A model generated the notes under the pieces. That model did not search any database, was not told the DNA's origin, and saw nothing but the letters and a program-made list of their open reading frames with translations. DNA of 64,000 nt. Origin: an uncultured Flavobacteriaceae bacterium (GTDB lineage: Bacteria; Bacteroidota; Bacteroidia; Flavobacteriales; Flavobacteriaceae). Numbering within the stretch: the first letter of the stretch is position 1; every line of letters begins with the position of its first letter. The stretch lies in assembly GCA_913045325.1 (NCBI GenBank), contig CAJWPZ010000002.1, forward strand, positions 62,001 through 126,000, read 5' to 3'. This document shows, piece by piece, positions 36,450-44,407 of the stretch. The translations under genes and the position numbers were made by a program.

Positions 36450-37829
36450 TTATATCGACGAAACACCTCCAGTGATAAGGATAAAAGCAATAGAACCTGC
36501 CGCAAAACCAATAAAGGCCAACCAAGATATTTTTTTCAGGTACCAAATAAAATCGATGCGCTCCATACCCATAGCAGCTACACCTGCTGCAGAACCAATG
36601 ATAAGCATACTCCCACCTGTACCAGCTGAAAAGGCTATAAAATGCCAAAGCAAACTATCTGTCTCTGCGGTATACATACCCATAGAAGCAGCTACAAGTG
36701 GAACATTATCTATAATGGCAGACAATACCCCTAATAACATAACTACAATATCTTGAGAAGGTATTGCACTATTTAAAATTTCGGCTAAATAACGAAGGGT
36801 TCCTACTGGATCGCCATTTTCTGCAACACCATACACCAAACTCTCCAGACCTGCTACAGCCATTAAAATTCCTAAGAAAAATAAAATACTTGAAATTTCA
36901 ATACGAGATAAAGCCTTGTGGGCAGAGTACAGATGACGTCTTTCTTTACTAAAATCTTCTTCTGGATGAATGTATTCTGAAACTAGCCAAACAACACCCA
37001 AGGCCAGCATCATACCAATATAAGGAGGCAAATGGGTTAGGGTTTTAAAAATAGGCACTGATACAATCATACCAAGCCCAAGAAAGAGCATCTTCTTACT
37101 ACTTAGAAGCCTTTCATTAGGCACCCCTTGATCTGGGGCAACTTGGATTTCACCCCTAAAGGCGGGCAGAAAAGAGGCAATGAAAAAGGGAACTATAAAA
37201 CAAATTATAGAGGGTATCACTACATATTCTATAAGGCCCAGAGCAGTTACATTTTTCGCAATCCATAACATGGTTGTAGTTACATCTCCAATGGGAGACC
37301 AAGCACCACCAGCATTAGCTGCTATAACAACCATAGCAGCAAACCACAAACGCTCCTCACGTTGTATAATTAATTTACGCAGTAAGGTAACTAGTACAAT
37401 TGTAGCAGTTAGGTTGTCTATTATGGCAGATAGAATAAAAGCTAAAATCCCGATAATCCATAACAACCGTTTTTTACTTTTAGTTTGTACGGCCTTTTTT
37501 AAAATTTCAAATCCACGATGAAGATCTATAATCTCTACAATAGTCATAGCGCCTATTAAGAAAATCAAAATCTCTGCAGTTTTCCCAAGATGGTGTAACA
37601 GGGTGTTTTCAAAACCATGTTCGGCTTGTTCACCACCAGAGGCAAAACTAAAGGTATTTTCATAGGTGTCTATCACATCAAACCAACCCGCATGAAAACC
37701 TACAGCCAAAACACCCCAAATAAGTGCAGCCATTAAAAGAGCCGGGACTGTTTTATCTAATCTTAGAGGATGCTCTAAGGTAATTGACAAATAACCAATT
37801 ACAAATATTAATATGATGATTGATTCCAT
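36450..37829 (-). CDS. nhaD: Sodium/proton antiporter NhaD
   Basis: A 459-residue member of the ion transporter (NhaD/ArsB-like) superfamily with about 12 hydrophobic segments. It exchanges Na+ or Li+ for H+ across the inner membrane. Internal pseudo-symmetry is visible as paired discontinuous-helix motifs, AIIDNLTATIVLV and SAIIDNVPLVAASMGM, each preceding a glycine-rich loop (GGAWSPIGDVTTTM and GTGGSMLIIGSAAG). It starts 21 bases after the glutamate-type dehydrogenase gene on the same strand, implying cotranscription. A sodium-dependent marine lifestyle would fit. Confidence 0.9.
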   Translation of the reverse strand: MESIIILIFVIGYLSITLEHPLRLDKTVPALLMAALIWGVLAVGFHAGWFDVIDTYENTFSFASGGEQAEHGFENTLLHHLGKTAEILIFLIGAMTIVEIIDLHRGFEILKKAVQTKSKKRLLWIIGILAFILSAIIDNLTATIVLVTLLRKLIIQREERLWFAAMVVIAANAGGAWSPIGDVTTTMLWIAKNVTALGLIEYVVIPSIICFIVPFFIASFLPAFRGEIQVAPDQGVPNERLLSSKKMLFLGLGMIVSVPIFKTLTHLPPYIGMMLALGVVWLVSEYIHPEEDFSKERRHLYSAHKALSRIEISSILFFLGILMAVAGLESLVYGVAENGDPVGTLRYLAEILNSAIPSQDIVVMLLGVLSAIIDNVPLVAASMGMYTAETDSLLWHFIAFSAGTGGSMLIIGSAAGVAAMGMERIDFIWYLKKISWLAFIGFAAGSIAFILITGGVSSI

Positions 37830-37850
37830 AAATAGAGTACGGTATGAGTT

Positions 37851-39077
37851 TTAAACTAATTGTTTTAATGCAATTTCAAAAGCGGTGGAGCTGATATTGG
37901 TTTTACTATTGTTAACCTTATAAGCAGCTTCCATTGCTTTTTTAATGGTGTTTGAAGTATCATTAAAAATTGCCTGGTCGGTCATCAGCACTTTGCCTTC
38001 CATAAAATAAGCAAATACCCTGGCCATTCCGCAATTACTAATAAAATCTGGAATTAGAGAAACACGATTGTCTGTATACTCCATAATGCTTCCAAAGAAA
38101 ATCTCTTTATCTGCAAAAGGTACGTTTGCACCACAAGATATTACCTGAAGACCACTGTCAATCATACTTGAAATCTGGTCTTTAGTTATTAATCTAGAAG
38201 CGGCACAAGGAGCAAATATATCACACTCTAAAGACCATATTTGTTGATTAATTTGGTCAAAAGAGAGCATATTATCTGCCACTAAAGTATTTCCATCTTT
38301 TTGATGGTAAAGGGTAGTAATTTGCTCGAAAGAGAACCCATCTGGATTAATAACACCACCATCGCGATCTATAATACCAACAATTTTCGCGCCCATTTGA
38401 GCTAAGTAAAAGGCGGCCGCGGCACCTACATTACCGAATCCTTGAACGATTGCTTTTTTACCCTTAACATCTCCCCCATATATATCATAGTAATGGCCTA
38501 CTGCTTGTGCAACACCAAAACCTGTAATCATGTCTGCAATTGTATATTTTTTTGAAACATCTGGTGAGTAGTCCGTGTTTTCAATAACCTTTATAACGCC
38601 TTTACGCAACTGCCCAATTCTATTTATTTTATCTGCTTGTGTGGGGTTAAAATGGCCGTTAAAGACTCCTTCTTGAGGATGCCAAACGCCACTTTGCTCT
38701 GTAATTGGAATTACTTCATGAATCTCATCTACGTTTAAATCTCCACCAGTACCGTAGTATGATTTTAATAGTGGTGAGACCGCCTTATACCAACGCTCTA
38801 ACACCCCTCTTTTACGAGGATCTTGTGGGTCAAAATTAATTCCAGATTTGGCACCTCCAATAGCAGGGCCACTCACTGTAAACTTCACCTCCATGGTTTT
38901 GGCCAATGACAATACTTCATTTTCATTTAAACCAACACGCATTCTTGTACCTCCACCGGCTGCTCCGCCACGAAGCGAATTAATAACAGTCCAGCCTTCT
39001 GCCTGTGTTTGTGAATCTCTCCAGTGAAAAACTATTTCTGGATCTTTCTCTTCGTATATTTTAAGTAATTCTTTCAT
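37851..39077 (-). CDS. Glu/Leu/Phe/Val dehydrogenase family enzyme
   Basis: A 408-residue NAD(P)-dependent oxidative deaminase. The N-terminal substrate domain has GGAAGGGTRMR and the catalytic-lysine region GPAIGGAKSGI. The Rossmann domain has VQGFGNVGAAAAFYLAQMGAKIVGIIDRDG. Length and sequence fit the glutamate/leucine dehydrogenase superfamily, but exact amino-acid specificity cannot be told. It is the first gene of a unit with nhaD. A perfect -7 box is at 39143-39150 on the minus strand, giving a leader of about 60 bases. Confidence 0.88.
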   Translation of the reverse strand: MKELLKIYEEKDPEIVFHWRDSQTQAEGWTVINSLRGGAAGGGTRMRVGLNENEVLSLAKTMEVKFTVSGPAIGGAKSGINFDPQDPRKRGVLERWYKAVSPLLKSYYGTGGDLNVDEIHEVIPITEQSGVWHPQEGVFNGHFNPTQADKINRIGQLRKGVIKVIENTDYSPDVSKKYTIADMITGFGVAQAVGHYYDIYGGDVKGKKAIVQGFGNVGAAAAFYLAQMGAKIVGIIDRDGGVINPDGFSFEQITTLYHQKDGNTLVADNMLSFDQINQQIWSLECDIFAPCAASRLITKDQISSMIDSGLQVISCGANVPFADKEIFFGSIMEYTDNRVSLIPDFISNCGMARVFAYFMEGKVLMTDQAIFNDTSNTIKKAMEAAYKVNNSKTNISSTAFEIALKQLV

Positions 39078-39453
39078 CGTGGTACATGCGTTTAACTTGA
39101 GTATTGGTTTTTTAGTCTTAATTTAATAGTATCCCCTTTTGTCAAAAATATTTTTTGATAGAAAATTAAAGAAAATACAAAAGAAATAAAGCATAGCTAG
39201 AGCTGTGTCATGAAAAAAGATTTATAGATTAAACAATGTATGTGCTTATTAAAAATTGATTGCCTTTATAATTAGATCCGTAAATATTTACGCTTAAGGC
39301 ATACTCTTTTTGATATTTAGACAAAGATAAAAAAATGAGCAGTGCTACATGTTTGTTTTCTGTAAAATTTATAGTGAGTTGTAAACCAAACATAAAATTA
39401 ATTTTTAATTCCAAAACAAATCATAACCTTGTAGCAAAACACATGTCTTTTTG
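39078..39453. other. 376-base divergent intergenic region, dehydrogenase / ECF sigma operon
   Basis: No supported gene. On the minus strand TATTTTTG at 39150-39143 is the likely -7 box of the dehydrogenase-nhaD unit, without a -33 TTG at ideal distance. On the side of the sigma gene there is a small inverted repeat AATTAA-TTT-TTAATT (39396-39410), 43 bases before its ATG. I cannot recognise an ECF-type promoter by eye. Confidence 0.6.
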
Positions 39454-39963
39454 ATGGACTTTGATGCCTTCTACACAAAAAATAAGAATCTTGTTTACAA
39501 TCTAGCACTCCAATATGTTCAAAACATAGAGCAGGCGCAAGAAATCACGCAAGATGTTTTTTTAAAGGCACACCAAAAAATACATACTTTTAAAGGTCAG
39601 GCAAAAATAGAAACGTGGCTATACAGAATTACTATCAACACGAGTTTAGATGCCATTAAAGCAAAAAAAAGGAAGAAACGCTTTGCTATATTTAGCTATA
39701 ATCAAGACGAGCTTACCAATAGCACAGATTTTAATCATCCAGGAATTACTCTAGAAAATAAAGAGGCATTACAAGCGCTCTTTAGTTTAATTAACAAGCT
39801 TCCACAAACACAAAAAACAGCATTGATACTTGTAAAAATAGAAGGCAAAAGCATCAAAGAAGTTGCCCACATTCTAGAAAAAACACCAAAAGCTGTGGAG
39901 TCTTTATTGCAGCGAGCAAAAACACAACTCAAAATATATAGAACCCAAACCGAAGGATTATGA
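39454..39963 (+). CDS. ECF-type RNA polymerase sigma factor (first gene of metal-sensing operon)
   Basis: A 169-residue extracytoplasmic-function sigma factor. Region 2 covers about 3-75 (FDAFYTKNKNLVYNLALQYV, then EITQDVFLKAHQKIHTF and TWLYRITINTSLDAIKAKK). Region 4 is the helix-turn-helix LPQTQKTALILVKIEGKSIKEVAHIL..VESLLQRAKTQLK. I use the ATG at 39454; the frame opens one codon earlier with TTG. Its stop codon overlaps the next ATG (ATGA). By position it should be held by the 92-residue membrane protein and released on a periplasmic metal signal, as CnrH is by CnrY/CnrX. Confidence 0.9.
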   Translation: MDFDAFYTKNKNLVYNLALQYVQNIEQAQEITQDVFLKAHQKIHTFKGQAKIETWLYRITINTSLDAIKAKKRKKRFAIFSYNQDELTNSTDFNHPGITLENKEALQALFSLINKLPQTQKTALILVKIEGKSIKEVAHILEKTPKAVESLLQRAKTQLKIYRTQTEGL

Positions 39964-40238
39964 CAAAACCATCGTCAAAAAAACATATGACAGACCCTTT
40001 AGATCTTTTACAAACCATTAAACCAGTTGCTATAGATCACAAAGTATATCAAACTATTGTTGAGAAAATTGCAATCTCAAAACCAATAGTGCCTTTGCAG
40101 TGGCTTCATACTGCTGCTGCTATTTTAATTTGTTTTATTAGCATAGAAGGATATCTATTAGCTAGTGAGTCCAGCCAAAGAACTAATGATTTTTCTGAAC
40201 TAATTACCCAAACAGACAACACCCTTTATTATGAGTAA
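39960..40238 (+). CDS. Single-TM anti-sigma factor candidate (CnrY-like layout)
   Basis: A 92-residue protein with a cytoplasmic N-terminal half of about 45 residues (DPLDLLQTIKPVAIDHKVYQ), one membrane helix (WLHTAAAILICFISIEGYLLA, about 48-68) and a short periplasmic tail. It has no zinc-binding HxxxCxxC motif. Size and topology match CnrY-type anti-sigma factors (about 95 residues), but I do not claim sequence homology. ATG overlaps the sigma stop codon, and its own end overlaps the next gene by 8 bases, so the three are translationally coupled. Confidence 0.7.
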   Translation: MTKPSSKKHMTDPLDLLQTIKPVAIDHKVYQTIVEKIAISKPIVPLQWLHTAAAILICFISIEGYLLASESSQRTNDFSELITQTDNTLYYE

Positions 40239-40695
40239 AAACAAAAAATATAGCATATTGATTATTTCCTTATTGGTGATAAATACTATTCTTGTGGGCT
40301 TTGTAATTATAAAACCTAAAAGACCCTTAGGGAAGGAAAACAAAAATCCAAAAGAGGTTATTATAAAAAAACTACAATTTAATGAAGCGCAAATTACTCT
40401 GTACACTTCTTTAGTGAAGCAGCATCGTAAAGCCATCAAAGAAAAAGACACCCAAATTCGTAGCAGTAAAAAAAATCTTTATACGTTGTTATCTAACCAC
40501 ACTATAGTTACAACTCAAAAAGATTCTATTTTCACTAGTTTAGGAGTATTACAAAAAGACATTGAAATGTTACATTTTAAACATTTTCAGGACATCAAAA
40601 AAATATGTAATCCATCACAAGAAGAATCTTTTAACGCATTAGCAAAAAACTTAGCCAGTCTTTTTAAAGGGCAAAAAAAGCGACAAAAAAAATAA
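40231..40695 (+). CDS. Membrane-anchored CpxP/Spy/CnrX-like periplasmic metal sensor candidate
   Basis: A 154-residue protein with an N-terminal membrane anchor (about 7-27) and an all-helical periplasmic domain starting LQFNEAQITLYTSLVKQHRKAI. This LxFxEAQ..Y..L...H pattern and the closing C-N-P-S-Q..SF helix resemble the Spy/CpxP/CnrX hairpin family. Possible metal ligands are His65, His90, Met113, His115, His118 and Cys126. CnrX has the same size and anchors a metal-sensing CpxP fold to control CnrY. It overlaps the anti-sigma gene by 8 bases. The metal is unproven; copper is suggested by the downstream genes. Confidence 0.75.
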   Translation: MSKNKKYSILIISLLVINTILVGFVIIKPKRPLGKENKNPKEVIIKKLQFNEAQITLYTSLVKQHRKAIKEKDTQIRSSKKNLYTLLSNHTIVTTQKDSIFTSLGVLQKDIEMLHFKHFQDIKKICNPSQEESFNALAKNLASLFKGQKKRQKK

Positions 40696-40698
40696 TCT

Positions 40699-41391
40699 AT
40701 GCGTGTAAAGTCAACCTATATATGTTTGTTTTTATTGTTGTTTAGTTTTCTAGTTAAGGCACAAAAAAGTACAGATACAATATCATTTCAGCTTCTTTTT
40801 AACAAAGCACCATTAGCGTTAGGAAAACAATATTCTATTTCAGATAAAGATAGTCTTACCATAGATTTTTTAAAGTTTTACATTTCAGATATTACTTTTT
40901 ATAACAAGGGTAAATACGCAGGAAAATCTATAGAAAAATACCATTTAATAGATGCTCAAATTAGCAATAGCTACACAACGCATTGCACCCTAAAAAACAA
41001 AGAGTTTGATAGCATAACATTTAGTATTGGCCTTGATTCAAAAACACAAGAAAAAGGAATTCAAGGCGGTGTATTAGATCCAACAAGCCAAATGTATTGG
41101 ACATGGCAAAATGGATTTATTAATTTTAAATTAGAAGGAAAATCCAGCTTGTGTAGTACTAGAAAAAATAGATTTCAATTTCATATTGGAGGGTTCCAAA
41201 AACCCTATCAAACAAGGCAAGAAGTGACCCTAAGTCATTCAGGGTCATCATCTTTAATGATTGGTGTTGATCTAGCAACTTTTTTTAATGCAATAGATAT
41301 TTCACAAACCAATACGGTGAGCAGTCCAAATAAAAATGCTGTGATGGTTTCTAAGGTATTGCCAAGATTGTTTTCTAGCCATGAAAATTAA
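40699..41391 (+). CDS. MbnP-family copper-binding protein
   Basis: A 230-residue periplasmic protein with a signal peptide (cleavage near VKAQK, 19-23). Family marks are SISDKDSLTIDFLKFYISDITF at the start of the beta domain, DPTSQMYWTWQNGFINFKLEG (about 127-147) and RFQFHIGG (158-165). The only two tryptophans are W134 and W136 in MYWTWQ. MbnP proteins bind copper after their partner di-heme enzyme MbnH converts a conserved Trp to kynurenine (established for methanotroph MbnP). Here the next gene encodes that type of enzyme, with 11 bases of overlap. Confidence 0.85.
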   Translation: MRVKSTYICLFLLLFSFLVKAQKSTDTISFQLLFNKAPLALGKQYSISDKDSLTIDFLKFYISDITFYNKGKYAGKSIEKYHLIDAQISNSYTTHCTLKNKEFDSITFSIGLDSKTQEKGIQGGVLDPTSQMYWTWQNGFINFKLEGKSSLCSTRKNRFQFHIGGFQKPYQTRQEVTLSHSGSSSLMIGVDLATFFNAIDISQTNTVSSPNKNAVMVSKVLPRLFSSHEN

Positions 41392-42415
41392 AACAATACT
41401 AGTAGGATTGGGTATTTTATGCACCGCTGTCTATTGCGGGGTAAAAAAGAATGTTTTGCAAACTCCCGAATATTTTCCTGTACCACATTACAATTTTAAT
41501 AACAACCCAACATCTGAGGCTAAAATAAAGCTTGGAAATAATTTATTTTATGACCCGTTACTTTCTGCTAACAATACGATTTCTTGCGCCTCGTGTCATT
41601 CTCCATATGCAAGTTTTGCACATACAGACCATGATTTAAGTCACGGTATTTATGACAGCATAGGAACAAGAAATGCGCCCCCACTATTTAATCTAGCTTG
41701 GCAAGATCGCTTTATGTGGGATGGGGCAATAGATAATCTTGACGCGCAGGCCCTTGCACCTATTAGCCATGCAACAGAGATGGGAAGCTCTATAAATGAG
41801 GTAGTAGCCAAGTTAAAAGCACATCCAAAATATCCGGGGTTATTTAAAGGTATTTACAAAGACACCCTTATAACTGGAGAACGAGTATTAAAGGTCTTGG
41901 CACAATTTCAGCTCTCGCTACTCTCTAGCGATTCTAAATACGACCGAGTACAAAAGGGTACTGCTAGCTTTACTACAAAAGAAATTAGTGGCTATAACAT
42001 CTTCACATCTAATTGTGCAAGCTGTCATGCAGAACCTCTTTTTTCTACCTTCCGTTTTGCCAACAATGGTCTTGAAGTAGACCCTATACTAAACGACATT
42101 GGAAGACAGAAAATTACTTTAAATTCTAGAGATAGCCTGCATTTCAAAATACCAAGCCTTAGAAACTTAAAATACACATTTCCATACATGCATGATGGAC
42201 GCTTTAATACCCTAAGAGAAGTCTTGAAACACTACACACAAAAAATTAAAAATAGTCCTACCCTATCTCCAGAATTAAAAAACGGCATCTCACTTACAAA
42301 AAACCAACAAACAGATTTGATTGCCTTTTTAGCCACTCTAAACGACCGAGACTTTATTATTTCACAAAAACACCAAATAAATAAATCCTTTTTCACAAAT
42401 ACCGAAGGAAATTAA
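41381..42415 (+). CDS. Di-heme cytochrome c peroxidase family protein, MbnH/MauG-like
   Basis: A 344-residue exported enzyme. It has an N-terminal hydrophobic segment (5-18) and two c-type heme sites, CASCH at 69-73 and CASCH at 212-216. Other family motifs are GTRNAPPLFNLAWQDRFMWDG (95-115), with Trp107 where MauG-type enzymes have an inter-heme tryptophan, and FPYMHDGRF with a candidate axial Met. Being paired and overlapped with an MbnP gene, it is more probably the MbnP-modifying oxidase MbnH than a bulk peroxide scavenger. A general CcpA role remains possible. Confidence 0.88.
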   Translation: MKIKTILVGLGILCTAVYCGVKKNVLQTPEYFPVPHYNFNNNPTSEAKIKLGNNLFYDPLLSANNTISCASCHSPYASFAHTDHDLSHGIYDSIGTRNAPPLFNLAWQDRFMWDGAIDNLDAQALAPISHATEMGSSINEVVAKLKAHPKYPGLFKGIYKDTLITGERVLKVLAQFQLSLLSSDSKYDRVQKGTASFTTKEISGYNIFTSNCASCHAEPLFSTFRFANNGLEVDPILNDIGRQKITLNSRDSLHFKIPSLRNLKYTFPYMHDGRFNTLREVLKHYTQKIKNSPTLSPELKNGISLTKNQQTDLIAFLATLNDRDFIISQKHQINKSFFTNTEGN

Positions 42416-42446
42416 AAAAGCCATCGTCTAATAAAAAAACACGTAC

Positions 42447-43814
42447 ATGAAAAATCTATTATTACTTGCAGTGGTCTTTGCATCATTTAGCTCAAATGCA
42501 CAAGGACCCAACATTATCAATTGGCTTCAAAACACAACAGAAACAGGAAGCTATTACACACAAGGGAACAACACTGCAATTCCAAATAATATTTTGGTGA
42601 ATTGTCAAGTAGTTCAATACAATAACAACTGGGTATATGTATCTACAAATGGGGTTCCATCATACCCAACTGGACCTTTTTTAGGCGGTAATCCATCTAA
42701 TGCCGAGAGCCAAGATGCTATTTATAGATTTAATCTAAATCCTCAAGAAAACACTGGCACTAAAACACAAACCAGTCTAGGAAATATTGGAAATTTCATT
42801 AATGGGGTTTCTTTATTTGACTTCAGAGATGGCGTAGCCTGGAATCCAAATACAAATTCTTTTTGCGGAGGCCCAGGAAACCCACCTTGTCCTGGAGGCC
42901 CTATGGCAATTCAAGACTGGAATAGAGATGCCGTTGTGTATGAATTAGGGGGGTTTGACTGTTCAAAAGGACATCCTGCAATGGGAAACTATCACCACCA
43001 TCAAAACCCATCTGCCTTTAAATTAGACTTAGAAGTAATTTCTACCATATGTAATCTATATGATGCAGATGGCCTATACGTCATAGACACAAATGAGCAT
43101 TCTCCCCTTATTGGATACACAAATGATGGGTTTCCTATTTATGGAGCCTACGGGTTTACTAATGCAGATGGCTCTGGAGGTATTACCAGAATACGCTCTG
43201 GCTATGAGTTAAGAGATATAACCATACGTAACACACATGCAGATGGAAGCCCTGTTAGTATGGGAGCTCCTATAAACAACACTTACCCATTGGGTTCCTT
43301 CAGAGAAGATTATCAGTGGGTAGCGCAAGAGGGACAACAAAACTATCTTGACCAACATAATGGTCGTTTTGCTGTAACACCAGAATATCCTAATGGTACA
43401 TATGCCTATTATGCGACTGTAAATGAAACCCACAACTCTGAATATCCTTATGTTGTAGGGCCTAGCTTTTACGGAGAAGTAACTGGCGGAAGAGTTAATA
43501 ACATTCCAGGAAATACAACTGTTTATGAAAACCCACTACAAATTAACAGCAATGTAATATCTAGTGAAATTGTATCTATCTACCCAAACCCAAGCACAGA
43601 TTTGGTAGCCATACAATTAAATACCTTAGTCACAAAAAAAGTGACCATAACATTAAAAGATATCACTGGAAAACTAATTCAAACAACCCATATTAACCCG
43701 GGTGGTACTATCGCATTTTTTGACATCCAATCTCTATATGAGGGGGTTTATTTAGTCAAAATAAATAATGGACAAAGTAGTATTACAAAACAAATAATAG
43801 TTAAAAGAGACTAA
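42447..43814 (+). CDS. Secreted YHYH-domain protein with T9SS sorting domain
   Basis: A 455-residue protein with a signal peptide ending SSNAQ. It carries a large domain with the YHYH-family signature as GNYHHHQNPSAF (about 180-191), a Gly/Pro/Cys-rich loop (FCGGPGNPPCPGG), TNDGFPIYGAYGF, and a type A T9SS C-terminal domain (SIYPNPSTDLVAI through GVYLVKINNG..KQIIVKR). The histidine cluster suggests metal binding. It starts 31 bases after the di-heme enzyme and ends the operon at a strong terminator. The T9SS tail predicts surface display or release, extending the pathway outside the outer membrane. Confidence 0.85.
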   Translation: MKNLLLLAVVFASFSSNAQGPNIINWLQNTTETGSYYTQGNNTAIPNNILVNCQVVQYNNNWVYVSTNGVPSYPTGPFLGGNPSNAESQDAIYRFNLNPQENTGTKTQTSLGNIGNFINGVSLFDFRDGVAWNPNTNSFCGGPGNPPCPGGPMAIQDWNRDAVVYELGGFDCSKGHPAMGNYHHHQNPSAFKLDLEVISTICNLYDADGLYVIDTNEHSPLIGYTNDGFPIYGAYGFTNADGSGGITRIRSGYELRDITIRNTHADGSPVSMGAPINNTYPLGSFREDYQWVAQEGQQNYLDQHNGRFAVTPEYPNGTYAYYATVNETHNSEYPYVVGPSFYGEVTGGRVNNIPGNTTVYENPLQINSNVISSEIVSIYPNPSTDLVAIQLNTLVTKKVTITLKDITGKLIQTTHINPGGTIAFFDIQSLYEGVYLVKINNGQSSITKQIIVKRD

Positions 43815-43837
43815 GTTTTTATTGTAATAAATCTTAT

Positions 43838-43872
43838 AAAAACAGCCCTAGTGATTTACTAGGGCTGTTTTT
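43838..43872. terminator. Bidirectional terminator at the end of the sigma/MbnP operon
   Basis: A 15-bp perfect stem (AAAAACAGCCCTAGT with ACTAGGGCTGTTTTT) and a 5-base loop, with T runs on both strands, lies between the YHYH gene and the convergent DUF2452 gene. Confidence 0.92.
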
Positions 43873-43874
43873 AT

Positions 43875-44303
43875 TTAAGAATTTTTATTTTCTTGCTCAA
43901 TTTGCTCCCACATCTTATCGCTATTGAGCCTAAAGGTGCCTACATAATCCCAGCTGCATTCATGGGGTGCAATTAAAGACAGCCAAACATCACCGCTTTT
44001 TTTACGGTATAAAAAATAGGTTTCTCCCAGTACAGGCTCAAAGCTAAATTTGGCATTGTAGATTAAATTGTTGTACTCAAATTGCTTCATCATCAAATCA
44101 TATTCTGCTTTGAGATCATCAAATTGAGATTTAAACTGATGGTTTACTTTATGAATATTAGTGTTTTTCCAAGAAGTGATATCTTCTGGAATAATAGCAG
44201 GAGCACCCAAGTTTGTTGCATAGGGCGTTAAAGAAGCACTATACTTTTGTGTTTTTTGATCAAAGACCACTTGGTCTGGCTTTTTTTCTTTGGATGCGGG
44301 CAT
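43875..44303 (-). CDS. DUF2452-domain protein
   Basis: A 142-residue cytoplasmic protein, rich in aromatic residues. It starts with a disordered MPASKEKKPDQVVFD, then LTPYATNLGAPAI, a helical stretch (NHQFKSQFDDLKAEYDLMMKQF) and a beta part (FEPVLGETYFLYRK, then SLIAPHECSWDYVGTFRLNSD). This pattern is the DUF2452 family, of unknown role and sometimes found near nucleic-acid genes. It is separated from the upstream anmK by 104 bases on the same strand. Confidence 0.85.
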   Translation of the reverse strand: MPASKEKKPDQVVFDQKTQKYSASLTPYATNLGAPAIIPEDITSWKNTNIHKVNHQFKSQFDDLKAEYDLMMKQFEYNNLIYNAKFSFEPVLGETYFLYRKKSGDVWLSLIAPHECSWDYVGTFRLNSDKMWEQIEQENKNS

Positions 44304-44407
44304 GCGCTATATATAGATTTTTGTCAAAGATACTTTGAAGAGAGAGAACTGAATTAAGATTTTGAAAACTTTAAGATATAGCCACTCCAATAAAAGTGGA
44401 TTATCAT

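Noticed and set aside
36373-36756. 127-residue plus-strand frame overlapping the nhaD terminator and 3' end
   Set aside because: It runs through the terminator hairpin and is antisense to conserved NhaD helices.
39229-39414. 61-residue minus-strand frame between the dehydrogenase and sigma genes
   Set aside because: It starts with TTG, has no ribosome site or family resemblance, and lies in a promoter region.
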